From a virus, in IMG/VR virus record IMGVR_UViG_3300030339_000077, positions 1 through 45,498 of that record: a stretch of 45,498 bases of DNA; one strand, given 5' to 3'. Below, piece by piece: positions 31,014 through 39,302 of the stretch (the first letter of the stretch is position 1; every line of letters starts with the position of its first letter). The notes beneath the pieces are model-generated. The model had not been told where the DNA came from. It was given only the letters and a program-made list of their open reading frames with translations, and did no database searches. The position numbers and the translations under genes are program-made.

Positions 31014-31065
31014 TTATTTAAAGTTTATATATTTATTAAAAAAGTACCGAAGTAAGCGAAGTAAG
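30820..31065. repeat. Iteron-like array, candidate replication origin
   Basis: The 9-mer CGAAGTAAG occurs nine times without error: three tandem copies inverted (30820-30828, 30829-30837, 30838-30846) and six direct (30894, 30932, 30942, 30962, 31048, 31057), plus two imperfect copies (30952, 30973). Spacings of 9, 10 and 20 bp keep them on one face of the helix. The array is AT-rich between the repeats and adjoins the primase-helicase gene. Confidence 0.7.
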
Positions 31066-31146
31066 GGTTATAGGTGCTTTGTGTTAAAAATTTGATATTT
31101 TTTGCTCGATTTTTCAAAATTTTTCTCCTATCCGGGTTTTTATTAC

Positions 31147-31166
31147 GGGGGGTGCGGGGGGTTTGG
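31147..31166 (+). other. Double G6 run
   Basis: Two runs of six G separated by TGC, then TTTGG, on the plus strand 6 nt past the primase stop. Such a run could form a G-quadruplex next to the candidate origin, or act as a C-rich transcript end on the minus strand. Confidence 0.35.
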
Positions 31167-31171
31167 CAAAA

Positions 31172-34100
31172 TCAAAATGCCAGATTTGTTTCAGGTGAAT
31201 CTGAAGGGAAATTAATTACACCTCCGGCATCTGAATTTATTACACCTCCGGCAGTATCGGTTGTGCCAAACATCAGTCCTGTTTTCGATCCGTAGAATAC
31301 CAGCGCCGTGGTTGATGTCCGCTTCTTTTCACCCTTCTCGTTCTCTTCCTGCTGCCCTGTTTTTGGGTCGATTTTCTTGAACGAGAATTTCTTAGTCTCG
31401 CACACAAAAGCGGCTGAATTACGCAGGTAGTAGTCGATTGTCGAGTCTGGAAGCGGCTTTTCGCCTTCACGCAGGCATTGCGATTTGTAAAGCGAGTAAA
31501 CCCGGCTTGTGGTCATGAAAAAGAATTCGTAAGCCTTGTCGAATTTCTTTTCCTCGGTGCCCCACGCTCCGTTTTCGTAAAACACCCGCCTGAACGATTC
31601 GGTATATTCAACCTTGTAGTCACCATCCTCGTACAACATATTCGAACTGATCAGGTATTGAACCACTTTCCAGAAATTTCCCAGGTCGTCGTTTTTCTTC
31701 GTCTCTTTATTCTGTGCTATCATCAGCCGCACGGCAAGTTTGATGGTCTCGTGTTTGTCCCAAGGCAGTTCGAGGTGTGTTTCGAGTGTCGAGAATGCAG
31801 CGAGCGGAATCAGCCAGTTGTTGAAGATGCGCGCCTCCACCACATCGCTCTTGAGGAATTCACGCATTTTATCCTGCACCAATTTCACATTCTCCATGTA
31901 TTTTTCGATGAAAATGGCGCGCAACCTCAATATTTGATGTGTAATATGTGTGAGTCCCCGTTTTTCGATCTCTTTCAGTTTATCGAACTCTTCGATCTCT
32001 TTTTCGGTAAACTCGACCTGCGTAAAACTGAGGAATATAAACCGAGAGAACAGTGCAATATCGGCCGTCGCCATTTGCTGACCGGTGAGTACAATTGCCT
32101 GGTCGACCGATGTGGTTTCTTTTTTTTTATCCTTGTCCATGTTCATCCGGGTGCGACCCACGCCATCCCACATCCCTTTCAGGAATTCGCGTTTCTCCAT
32201 CTCTATGTCGTTTCGATATTCGTCGATGTGCGCGATGGCGTTGCAGCTGGTTGCCACGTGTTCGCCCAGGGCTGCTTTCGATGTGTTGTGGACGTTGGGC
32301 GCTTTGGCCAGCATCCCGAAAAACTGTACAAGGCTTTCGGCACACGCCGTTTTCCCGGCTCCCTTTGGTCCAAACATGTTCAGTATCGGGAAAATCCCGA
32401 ACCGGGCAACGATTACATCCCTAAACAGTGCTGCGAAGTAAAAACAGAGCGCGATTTTCGCATTGTCGCCAAACACTTTTACAAACTTCTGGGCATACTC
32501 TTTTAACGTGATGTTCGATTCCATGTGTTTAAATTTTCGTTCGAATTGAAATAAGTTATCTTCATTTTTATAAATGCTCGAAAATGCGGGGATGTAATAG
32601 TTTCGTTTGTCGTGTTTTACAATGCCGTAGCTATCAACTTTTGTAAATTCGGCGTTGAAAATGCCATTTCCCCACGCCCAGAAACCTTCCTTTTGCCACC
32701 CCAGTTGTACAATCTCTTTGCACGATTCAGTCTTTTCGAATAGCCAGCGTTTCAGCCTATTCAGGTCGGTTTCGGTACCATCGAACCAGCAGCGGGGTAA
32801 ACTCTCAAGGTGTAGCTTAAAAGCCGCAAGGCCGATCATGTCTTTTTGCGGGATTTCCACAACGCGCGTCATTCCCGAAGCGTTCGAAACTTCGTAAAGC
32901 CGCTTGGCATTAATGGTACTTTCGATGTGGAAAATAGGGGTCAAAATAAAATTACTGCGCTGTATAAAAGAATCTTTCGCTTTGAACCAGTAACAATTAT
33001 TGCTGATGTAAAACCCCAGATCATCAGCATCGGCCAGATCGATCCCGGCAGGAATCACGCGCCGTTTTTCAACAGGTGCCTTATCGGCAACGATGGTTTT
33101 AACGTAATCCTGCCACGCTTTTTTTGGTTTGATAATCTTTGTAAGCTCCTCCAGATAAACTTCGTGGATGCTTGGTTCATCGTAACGCGTAATCAGCGTA
33201 GCGATGTCTTTCATAAATTCCGATTTAAACGCCGGATTCTTGCATTTGTCAATTCCTTTTATTGCACGGTTGATAATGTAGTCGTTCTGGTGCTTCTCCT
33301 TGAATTCATCAAACTTCTCAAGCGTATCGAACAGCGAGTCGGGATCCTGACCCTCGGTGATTTCCATCACCATCACATGGCATTGTTCCTTTACAAGCAG
33401 CTCGCCGTTGCGTTCAATGGCTTTACTCCCGGCTTCGTCGCCATCGTAAATCAGCGTTACGTTTTTCGTATAATTCATTAGCAGGCGGATCTGCTCCACC
33501 GTTAACGCGGTACCACAGGGCGCCACCACATTAAATACACCAATCGTGTGCAGCCGCTTTACATCGAAATTACCTTCAACCAGGTAGGCGCGGTTTTCGA
33601 CCCTGATCTGTTGACGGGCTACATTGAGGCCATACAGTTCGTTTCCTTTGTGGAAAATCTCCGAATCCATCGAGTTGATGTACTTACCAACTCCTTTTTT
33701 ATCGTGTATGATACGCCCGGCGAACCCGATCACCTTGCCTGTTTTCTCGCAGATAGGGAACATGATACGGTCGCGGAAGAAATCGTAATCCTCACCTTTA
33801 TCGGCATTGGTGGCAATCAGCCCGGCTTCTTTCAATAACGAAACATTGATGCTGTTGGCCCTTGCCCACTGTAAAAGGGTGCTGCTGTTGGGTGCGTATC
33901 CGATCATCAGCAGGTCGTCATCCTGGATCTCATCAATTTTGAAATTACGGGTCGTGATATATTCTTTTGCAGTTTTGTTCTCGCGCAGGCATTGCTGGTA
34001 ATAGGCAGCCACCTTTCCGCAAAGGATCCTTAACGCTTCCTTGTGGTGATATTCTTCGGTATTGAACTCCTTTCGGTCTTCGTTCCAATCAACCTGTAGG

Positions 34101-34366
34101 TTTAGTTTTTTGGCGCCGATTTTTAAAGCGTCCATAAACTCAACCCTTTCGTGCTCCATAATAAAGGTAATCGAATCGCCCGCCTTTCCGCAACCGAAAC
34201 ATTTAAAGACCCCTTTTGCTTCCGAGACTTTAAACGAAGGGGTTTTCTCGTTGTGGAACGGACAACAACCCTCGTGCGTACGGCCTTTCGTTTCGAGCTC
34301 GACGTAATGACTTATTACATCGACGATCGATTCTTTCAGCCTGTCTATTACTTCTTTGATTTGCAT
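31172..34366 (-). CDS. DnaG-type primase fused to helicase-like ATPase
   Basis: A 1064-residue replication protein. The N-terminus has the CHC2 zinc finger (C35-PFH38, C56-FGC59, with GxAGD after it); a TOPRIM domain follows near residues 265-310 (VEGNFDV, then IYDGDEAG); the C-terminal part has Walker A FGPKGAGKT (about 664-672), Walker B IAHIDEYRND near 710, and an ALFSRFIFLSF arginine segment. This is a primase-helicase of the phage/plasmid type that can start replication at a phage-encoded origin. No DnaB-type domain was seen. The iteron array immediately downstream is a natural partner. Confidence 0.9.
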   Translation of the reverse strand: MQIKEVIDRLKESIVDVISHYVELETKGRTHEGCCPFHNEKTPSFKVSEAKGVFKCFGCGKAGDSITFIMEHERVEFMDALKIGAKKLNLQVDWNEDRKEFNTEEYHHKEALRILCGKVAAYYQQCLRENKTAKEYITTRNFKIDEIQDDDLLMIGYAPNSSTLLQWARANSINVSLLKEAGLIATNADKGEDYDFFRDRIMFPICEKTGKVIGFAGRIIHDKKGVGKYINSMDSEIFHKGNELYGLNVARQQIRVENRAYLVEGNFDVKRLHTIGVFNVVAPCGTALTVEQIRLLMNYTKNVTLIYDGDEAGSKAIERNGELLVKEQCHVMVMEITEGQDPDSLFDTLEKFDEFKEKHQNDYIINRAIKGIDKCKNPAFKSEFMKDIATLITRYDEPSIHEVYLEELTKIIKPKKAWQDYVKTIVADKAPVEKRRVIPAGIDLADADDLGFYISNNCYWFKAKDSFIQRSNFILTPIFHIESTINAKRLYEVSNASGMTRVVEIPQKDMIGLAAFKLHLESLPRCWFDGTETDLNRLKRWLFEKTESCKEIVQLGWQKEGFWAWGNGIFNAEFTKVDSYGIVKHDKRNYYIPAFSSIYKNEDNLFQFERKFKHMESNITLKEYAQKFVKVFGDNAKIALCFYFAALFRDVIVARFGIFPILNMFGPKGAGKTACAESLVQFFGMLAKAPNVHNTSKAALGEHVATSCNAIAHIDEYRNDIEMEKREFLKGMWDGVGRTRMNMDKDKKKETTSVDQAIVLTGQQMATADIALFSRFIFLSFTQVEFTEKEIEEFDKLKEIEKRGLTHITHQILRLRAIFIEKYMENVKLVQDKMREFLKSDVVEARIFNNWLIPLAAFSTLETHLELPWDKHETIKLAVRLMIAQNKETKKNDDLGNFWKVVQYLISSNMLYEDGDYKVEYTESFRRVFYENGAWGTEEKKFDKAYEFFFMTTSRVYSLYKSQCLREGEKPLPDSTIDYYLRNSAAFVCETKKFSFKKIDPKTGQQEENEKGEKKRTSTTALVFYGSKTGLMFGTTDTAGGVINSDAGGVINFPSDSPETNLAF

Positions 34367-34370
34367 AACG

Positions 34371-34712
34371 TTAAATCGTTTCTCTTATTAAGACCAATCG
34401 TGCCGATGGTTTTTCGAACTCAGGGTCTGAAAATATAAGCTTCGTACGAAGCGTTGCCGCCGAAATTCCATAAACCTCGAGCATTTTCACTTCGAGCCAT
34501 ACGGGTATTTCTTCCCATTCGAATGTCCAGAAATGAGGAGTCACAATACCCGTCGTGATTGCCTGCGTTTTTGGGTTCATACATTTTACCGGCTGACCGA
34601 CCGTTAATTCAACACCAGGTACCGGCTTGATAATATGAAAATAGGGTGAACGCGAACGTCCCTGATTGATCGTGATGATTTCTGGAGTTGTAGATGTGGT
34701 GGTGTCGGACAT
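34371..34712 (-). CDS. Small hypothetical protein before primase
   Basis: A 113-residue protein: a Ser/Thr-rich start, then TINQGRSRSPYFHIIKPVPG, VGQPVKCMNPKTQAITTGIV, FTFEWEEIPVWLEVKMLEVYG-like strands and SARLVLIRE. It has a beta-barrel look and could be a PUA-like or nucleic acid-binding domain, but I do not recognise the family. Four nt separate it from the primase. Confidence 0.55.
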   Translation of the reverse strand: MSDTTTSTTPEIITINQGRSRSPYFHIIKPVPGVELTVGQPVKCMNPKTQAITTGIVTPHFWTFEWEEIPVWLEVKMLEVYGISAATLRTKLIFSDPEFEKPSARLVLIRETI

Positions 34713-34723
34713 AGTGAGGTATT

Positions 34724-35017
34724 TTATTTGTTACCGGCAATTTTATACCATTTTACAAACCAAAGATTTATATCCTTTTCCTGCTCTTCGGTTAGCTTAT
34801 CATAAAATGCAATGATCATTAAATGCAGTCCGAGTTCAGCCCGCTGAATTAAGATATACATAAGAAACACTATGGAACCCAGAAGCAAACAGTCATATGC
34901 TTCCATAAACTTGCCCCAAAGCAGAATATTAATCACCAACAACATGACAATGGCCACCCTGGTTAATCGTTTAAGGATTACTAATTTCCTTTGTATTTTT
35001 TCTAATTGCTCTTTCAT
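34724..35017 (-). CDS. Two-helix membrane protein
   Basis: A 97-residue protein with two hydrophobic segments (VAIVMLLVINILLWGKF and CLLLGSIVFLMYILIQ) between a basic N-terminus and a polar C-terminal helix. The start overlaps the preceding stop by ATGA. Function unknown. Confidence 0.6.
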   Translation of the reverse strand: MKEQLEKIQRKLVILKRLTRVAIVMLLVINILLWGKFMEAYDCLLLGSIVFLMYILIQRAELGLHLMIIAFYDKLTEEQEKDINLWFVKWYKIAGNK

Positions 35018-35601
35018 TTGAATAATGGATTAATGATCTGTACACCATACTGGTAACGGCTTTGCAATTCGTTCACATGTTTGCTTTGCCTTGCTTTTTC
35101 AACCTCTTCTTGTGCAACTTCGATCGTCTTCAGGCATTTTGTCAGCTTGATGGTAAGGCCAATGTCTTTCGTGCGTTTGTGCAGGTAGTATTTTCTGCCA
35201 TAGGTAGTTGCCATCGTAATACGCTGACCGATGAAGGGGAATCCGTGGTTCTTGCGGAACCAATTCAGCATTGAAAAGGCATCGCGAAATCCATCTTTTT
35301 CTGCTAAAATTTCCATCTGATCCGACGTTAAATCCATTCCGTTGATTTTTAAGAAGCAAAATGGACCATCCTCATTAATATAAATATCTTCCACCTTCAT
35401 GCAAGCGCATTCGCCCAGGCGCTTTGGTCGCGTACGACTGCCATGAAATAGAAATAGCCGATCCCCTTTTTTAAATTTGCGTTTGCGCAACTTCCTGATG
35501 GTCGTTTTTTTTGGTTTCACCTTGTTGCGTTTGGCATAGTCCGGATCGAGCATTGCCATTACGCCGGGGACGAATTGTTGTTGAAATGATAGTGAGGGCA
35601 T
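35014..35601 (-). CDS. ASCH-domain (PUA-like) protein
   Basis: A 195-residue protein (start MPSLSFQQQFVPG; a longer frame overlaps the gene upstream). The ASCH signature is present: SFQQQFVPGVMAML, then KKTTIRKLRKRKFKKGDRLF and LFHGSRTRPKRLGECACMKV, which form the K-T-I-R and G-D-L-x-L elements. ASCH domains bind RNA or modified nucleotides. The C-terminal part (TIKLTKCLKTIEVAQEEVEK) is helical. Its presence close to a DNA methyltransferase is notable. Confidence 0.75.
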   Translation of the reverse strand: MPSLSFQQQFVPGVMAMLDPDYAKRNKVKPKKTTIRKLRKRKFKKGDRLFLFHGSRTRPKRLGECACMKVEDIYINEDGPFCFLKINGMDLTSDQMEILAEKDGFRDAFSMLNWFRKNHGFPFIGQRITMATTYGRKYYLHKRTKDIGLTIKLTKCLKTIEVAQEEVEKARQSKHVNELQSRYQYGVQIINPLFK

Positions 35602-35605
35602 CGAA

Positions 35606-35830
35606 TTATGAATTATAAATTGGAATTTCTTTAACCTTCTGTTCGAGCCATTCTTCAAATTCTCCCTTAATTGAAATTTTAGGGTAGCGCTGTGAACCTA
35701 TATTCACATCCGATACATCATCACGCCTGATGAGGTAATGTTCAGGCATAAATTCACATATAATCAGGTCAACTTCATTCTTCTGAACGTTTTTACCAGT
35801 CTCTGATTTGTATAAACTTTCTAAGTTCAT
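35606..35830 (-). CDS. Small hypothetical protein
   Basis: A 74-residue acidic protein (MNLESLYKSETGKNV, QKNEVDLIICEFMPEHYLI, GEFEEWLEQKVKEIPIY). Unknown family. Four nt separate it from the ASCH gene, part of the early operon. Confidence 0.55.
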   Translation of the reverse strand: MNLESLYKSETGKNVQKNEVDLIICEFMPEHYLIRRDDVSDVNIGSQRYPKISIKGEFEEWLEQKVKEIPIYNS

Positions 35831-35841
35831 GATTACAAAAT

Positions 35842-36312
35842 TTAAAACCCATTAAACTTGTCAATTTGATTAGCTACTAAATCAATTATGGATTGATATT
35901 TTGTAGACTCAAGTCTGTCATTTTCTGCCATATAAAAAGCGCCTGCAACAATGAGTTGACTAACAAAATCTTTCGATCTTACTTTATTTTCAAAATGCTT
36001 TATCCAGCCATCAGGCCACTTGCAAGCCTCCGTTTTACAACCAGTTGTCGAATTATATGCCTGCTCTCTGCAAAACTCAGCAGCTTGAATTAGTTGACCG
36101 TTTGAATAGTCTTTATCATGTTCAATTGACCATCCATGTTTCTCAATTTGTTCCTTTCTTTCTTGTGCAATTAATTCAATTCCCGTTTTGTTAAAATATT
36201 TACTCTCCGCATTTAGAGCTATTAATGCACCTTGATAAAAACCTGAATAAAAATCATTAGTGCAAGGTCTACATTGGTCAGCAATCATTTTTGCTTTTCC
36301 TTCGTTTTTCAT
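35842..36312 (-). CDS. ERxxQ-KHGW-type phage protein, NTP hydrolase-like
   Basis: A 156-residue helical protein. ELIAQERKEQIEKHGWSIEH followed by a Gly-x-Leu-xx-AA segment (GQLIQAAEFCRE), WPDGWIKHFENKVRSKDFVSQLIVAGAFYMAENDR repeats in short form the pattern ERxxQ-xxHGW-EHD-AA-WP-W-K-(L)VxAGA-xxAExxR of phage proteins that are often linked to nucleotide pyrophosphatases. The acidic residues needed for metal binding (E, E/D in EHD, E in AEN) are there. A role in cleaning nucleotide pools is a guess from family resemblance. Confidence 0.5.
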   Translation of the reverse strand: MKNEGKAKMIADQCRPCTNDFYSGFYQGALIALNAESKYFNKTGIELIAQERKEQIEKHGWSIEHDKDYSNGQLIQAAEFCREQAYNSTTGCKTEACKWPDGWIKHFENKVRSKDFVSQLIVAGAFYMAENDRLESTKYQSIIDLVANQIDKFNGF

Positions 36313-36331
36313 AATTAATTATGTATTTGAT

Positions 36332-37984
36332 TTATAAATAAACTTTCTCTTCAATAAATTGCTCTACACTCTTTTTCGTGGCTTCGATCAGCGCCCGGGC
36401 CATTTGTGTCGGGACCGCATTGCCTATCATTTTAGTCGCAACCTTGGCACTGTAGCCATCGAAATAATCTTCCGGGAATCCCATGATTGGACCCAGCTCA
36501 CTGTGTGCCGATAGAAACCGCATTTTGATATCGAAGTAGAACAGATCGCCGGTCGCCGATACCAGGGCTTTTTTATTACGGGCGGTAAGGATTGTATTCA
36601 TTGGTTTGTCGAGATCCTGATTTTGTGTTTCGGGATGGCCGCTCGAATTAAAGTAGGCCGATATAAACTGGATCTTCTCCTTTGTGGTGATAGCGCCCAA
36701 CGTCGAATCGAGCGATTGATTATAACCTGCTCCGTAATGATGACTGATAAAACTTGCTTCGGCGCTAATTACCTGGTTCTTTGGCTCGGTGGTCATTGCT
36801 CCCAAAGGTTCGTCAACCGATTGGTTATTTGCTTCGGGATGGCCATTGCTATTATATTGCTTGCTGATAAATTGGGCTTTTGCTGTTACAAGTCGTTTAG
36901 AATTGGCACATGTGATGGTGGATGTAGGTTTATCAAGTGACTGCGCGGTATCATCCCTGCCGTACGAATCATCCAGAAAACTACATTCAACAGTTGCCAG
37001 CTGCTTCATTTGCCGGGTTAATTGAGGATTCAATGGTTCGTCCGGATGATTATAATTGTCGGTGTGACAATGATCAGTAATGAATTGCATTTTTTCGAAC
37101 GAAACCAAAACTTTCGCTTCCACAGTCCCAATTGTGGCAATTGGCTGATTTATGGAGTGACAGTTGTGACCACTTCCGTGATAGGTCATCAGCATATACA
37201 TTTCGGGGGCAAAGCGTTTGATGCCACCGGCAATGCGTCGAAGTGTATTTACCGAAAGCGGTTTGCGGTGCTGCTTCCTGATCTGCTCGTTAAATTCACG
37301 GCCAAAGATCGATACACCCTCATTTTCAAGGTTTAGGTAATTCCTGCAGGATACCCATTTCTTTAAACCTTTTACACCATCTTTATTGTGTGTTTGTTCG
37401 GGCCATTTGATATCAACCCCTTCGGCTGCAAAAATTCCGAAATACCTAAGCCTTCTTGTCGGGCAACCATGATCAGCAGCATTCAGAAATCTGTGTTCAT
37501 AATTTGGATATCCAAGTGCTTTGATAGCTTCGATCCATCGGGTAAATTCTTCGCCTTTACGGCATTTAATCGGTTTACCATCATCGTCAACAGGTGCCCA
37601 TTCAACAAATTCAGATACATTTTCGATGTGTATCACCTTCGGTTTGCAATGAACGATGTAACGAAGGATTTCCCAGCCAAGCGTATAGCTGCCGATTTCC
37701 TTATCACCGCCACCTTTGGCCCTTGAATGCTGGGTGCACTCGGTCGATGCCCAAAGGATATCAACCTCTTCGAGTTCCGAAACGTCCTGCGTACGGATAT
37801 CGGCCTGGTAATGCTTCGTTTCGGGATGGTTTTTGGCATGGCATTCGATGGCTACTTTTGAGTGGTTAAGCGCCCAAACAACGTCAACATCTTCGACTGC
37901 CAATGCCCCGCTGGTTACACCTCCGCCACCTGCGAACAAATCGCCAAAGCGTAATTTTTTATTATTCTGAATGAGTCGGTGCAT
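36332..37984 (-). CDS. DNA cytosine-C5 methyltransferase
   Basis: A 550-residue methyltransferase. Motif I is FGDLFAGGGGVTSG (residues about 13-26), motif IV has the catalytic Cys in TECTQHS (Cys83, with E instead of the usual P before it), motif VI is IENVSEF (about 119-125), and motifs IX/X are near MGFPEDYF and KMIGNAVP at the C-terminus. The region between residues about 270 and 470, where target recognition lies, contains about five copies of a repeated block with xxFISxxYxxxGHPExxNQSVDxP and IxT ends. It could protect phage DNA from host restriction. It is followed by a DUF3853 gene. Confidence 0.9.
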   Translation of the reverse strand: MHRLIQNNKKLRFGDLFAGGGGVTSGALAVEDVDVVWALNHSKVAIECHAKNHPETKHYQADIRTQDVSELEEVDILWASTECTQHSRAKGGGDKEIGSYTLGWEILRYIVHCKPKVIHIENVSEFVEWAPVDDDGKPIKCRKGEEFTRWIEAIKALGYPNYEHRFLNAADHGCPTRRLRYFGIFAAEGVDIKWPEQTHNKDGVKGLKKWVSCRNYLNLENEGVSIFGREFNEQIRKQHRKPLSVNTLRRIAGGIKRFAPEMYMLMTYHGSGHNCHSINQPIATIGTVEAKVLVSFEKMQFITDHCHTDNYNHPDEPLNPQLTRQMKQLATVECSFLDDSYGRDDTAQSLDKPTSTITCANSKRLVTAKAQFISKQYNSNGHPEANNQSVDEPLGAMTTEPKNQVISAEASFISHHYGAGYNQSLDSTLGAITTKEKIQFISAYFNSSGHPETQNQDLDKPMNTILTARNKKALVSATGDLFYFDIKMRFLSAHSELGPIMGFPEDYFDGYSAKVATKMIGNAVPTQMARALIEATKKSVEQFIEEKVYL

Positions 37985-37991
37985 AAACTGG

Positions 37992-38264
37992 TTATTTATC
38001 GCTGTATTTTTTCATTGTCGTCATTACGTCGACCGTGTTAAACATGCACTTACGCCCAACCTGGATATAAGGAATGATATCATCGTTTTTGTAGCGCTGC
38101 GCGGTGGCAATACTTATATGCAGGAAATCGGCCAGTTCTTTAAGCGAATGCAGGTAGTTGTCTTTTTCGGGAGCTGCTACAGTTTTCTGAGCGGCCATCT
38201 CTTCGCGGATCACTTTCCGAAATCCTTCAGTTAATTGTTGAATGTCTTTTTCTTCTAAATTCAT
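37992..38264 (-). CDS. DUF3853-like helix-turn-helix protein, copy 2
   Basis: A 90-residue protein whose C-terminal half is the winged HTH LKELADFLHISIATAQRYKN, then IIPYIQVGRKCMFNT and a final MKKYSDK. It is the paralogue of the product at 6563-6841 with the same core and tail but a different N-terminus (IQQLTEGFRKVIREEMAAQK). The close link with the methyltransferase and small membrane genes suggests a regulator of the early operon or an excisionase. Confidence 0.8.
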   Translation of the reverse strand: MNLEEKDIQQLTEGFRKVIREEMAAQKTVAAPEKDNYLHSLKELADFLHISIATAQRYKNDDIIPYIQVGRKCMFNTVDVMTTMKKYSDK

Positions 38265-38283
38265 TTTCTAATATTTAAGTTGA

Positions 38284-38508
38284 TTAATTAAAAGTATGTG
38301 TCCTGTTGTATTCGTGCTGGTACCACCAGTCGAGAATTGCATTATCCTTTTCTTTGGGTATATATCCACCATACTTATCTTCCTTGGCATCGTTCATGCT
38401 AATTTTCTGCGCCCAGATAAATAGAGCCATGCATATGATAGCAATGCAAAAAACTATAAGGACCACAATACCCAGCCACCCAATTCGCAGCAATATGATT
38501 GTTAGCAT
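38284..38508 (-). CDS. Small single-pass membrane protein
   Basis: A 74-residue protein with a long hydrophobic N-terminus (ILLRIGWLGIVVLIVFCIAI, ICMALFIW) and a charged tail (YGGYIPKEKDNAILDWWYQH). The pattern suits a small inner-membrane protein. Function unknown. Confidence 0.6.
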   Translation of the reverse strand: MLTIILLRIGWLGIVVLIVFCIAIICMALFIWAQKISMNDAKEDKYGGYIPKEKDNAILDWWYQHEYNRTHTFN

Positions 38509-38520
38509 TATGAGGTGTGA

Positions 38521-38625
38521 TTAAGATTGTTTTTGTGCGATTTTCCTTACTTTTTCGATGATCAGGTACGCTTCGACAATTGGCCAGAAAAGTAGTGCGA
38601 GGCAGATCCAGAATAGTTCTTTCAT
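38521..38625 (-). CDS. 34-aa hydrophobic membrane peptide
   Basis: A frame of 34 codons: MKELFWICLALLFWPIVEAY, then LIIEKVRKIAQKQS: a hydrophobic helix with Trp residues at its ends, then a basic tail. It lies 12 nt upstream of the 74-residue membrane gene in the same operon and may be a small membrane-active peptide. Its size limits confidence. Confidence 0.45.
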   Translation of the reverse strand: MKELFWICLALLFWPIVEAYLIIEKVRKIAQKQS

Positions 38626-38638
38626 TGCAATCTGCTAT

Positions 38639-38959
38639 TTATCCTACGTAGGCGTTTTGCTTAAAGGGGATAATCTGTCCGTTGGATTCAAGCATCAACT
38701 CTTTGTTCAGGTGTTGCGCCTGGTGCAGATCAACCTTTGCATCGAGGTGATCGTTCCAGTCGGCGGCAACAACAACAAGGTGAGCGCTGTCGATGTCCTT
38801 ATACCTTGCATCGACTTCCTTTTTCCAGTTGCTCGTCTTATCTTTGCAGTGGCGCGACATATCAACCACATACTCATCGGGTTGTAAACTCCTTACAAGT
38901 GTTAGTAAATCCTTGTACTTTGGTGATTTATAATCACCGATAACTGCTATTCTGGTCAT
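38639..38959 (-). CDS. NDT-like (nucleoside 2-deoxyribosyltransferase-like) protein
   Basis: A 106-residue protein with a Rossmann-like start (TRIAVIGDYKSPKYKDLLTL), then VRSLQPDEYVVDMSRHCKD, IDSAHLVVVAADWNDHLDAK and LHQAQHLNKELM. The motif GD, the DSAHLVVV strand with DWN, and the following H/Q helix match the small nucleoside-deoxyribosyltransferase-like group. The start is set by the ATGA overlap with the upstream gene. Possibly nucleotide metabolism; not certain. Confidence 0.5.
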   Translation of the reverse strand: MTRIAVIGDYKSPKYKDLLTLVRSLQPDEYVVDMSRHCKDKTSNWKKEVDARYKDIDSAHLVVVAADWNDHLDAKVDLHQAQHLNKELMLESNGQIIPFKQNAYVG

Positions 38960-39291
38960 AACGTAAAAATTATAATTATTAAAATTCCTATTAATGCAAA
39001 AAATAGTGGCTTCGCGGCGTCGTTCTCTTTTTGATCGGGATGAACGAGGTCGTATTCTTTCATCCTTTCTCCTTTGTGATGGCATTCTCCATATTGGTTC
39101 CAGTTCACCTTGAGCAGTTCGCCCGACGATGCGGAAACATATCCGACAGCGCGTATTGGTTGCCTGGTATCATCGTCGTAGATAAAAAACGAAATGGAGA
39201 ATAGATTTTTTGATTTAGTCGTTGCATTTTCGACTTGTTCAGTCGTGAACCTCGGCGTCCAGAACGCTTTCCATGCTTTTCTTAAATTCAT
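38956..39291 (-). CDS. C-terminally membrane-anchored protein
   Basis: A 111-residue protein with a soluble basic/polar domain (FTTEQVENATTKSKNLFSIS, FFIYDDDTRQ, RAVGYVSASSGELLK) and a C-terminal hydrophobic segment (PLFFALIGILIIIIFTL). Tail-anchored form. Function unknown. It lies in the early operon and overlaps the next gene by ATGA. Confidence 0.6.
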   Translation of the reverse strand: MNLRKAWKAFWTPRFTTEQVENATTKSKNLFSISFFIYDDDTRQPIRAVGYVSASSGELLKVNWNQYGECHHKGERMKEYDLVHPDQKENDAAKPLFFALIGILIIIIFTL

Positions 39292-39302
39292 GGCGAATAG
39301 TT

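Noticed and set aside
30820-31065. CRISPR array
   Set aside because: Repeats are only 9 bp, occur in both orientations, with no regular unique spacers; iterons fit better.
31478-33481. Long open frames on the plus strand opposite the primase (up to 342 codons)
   Set aside because: They mirror the primase-helicase gene, which has clear zinc, TOPRIM and Walker motifs; the opposite frames show no motif and are a codon-bias shadow.
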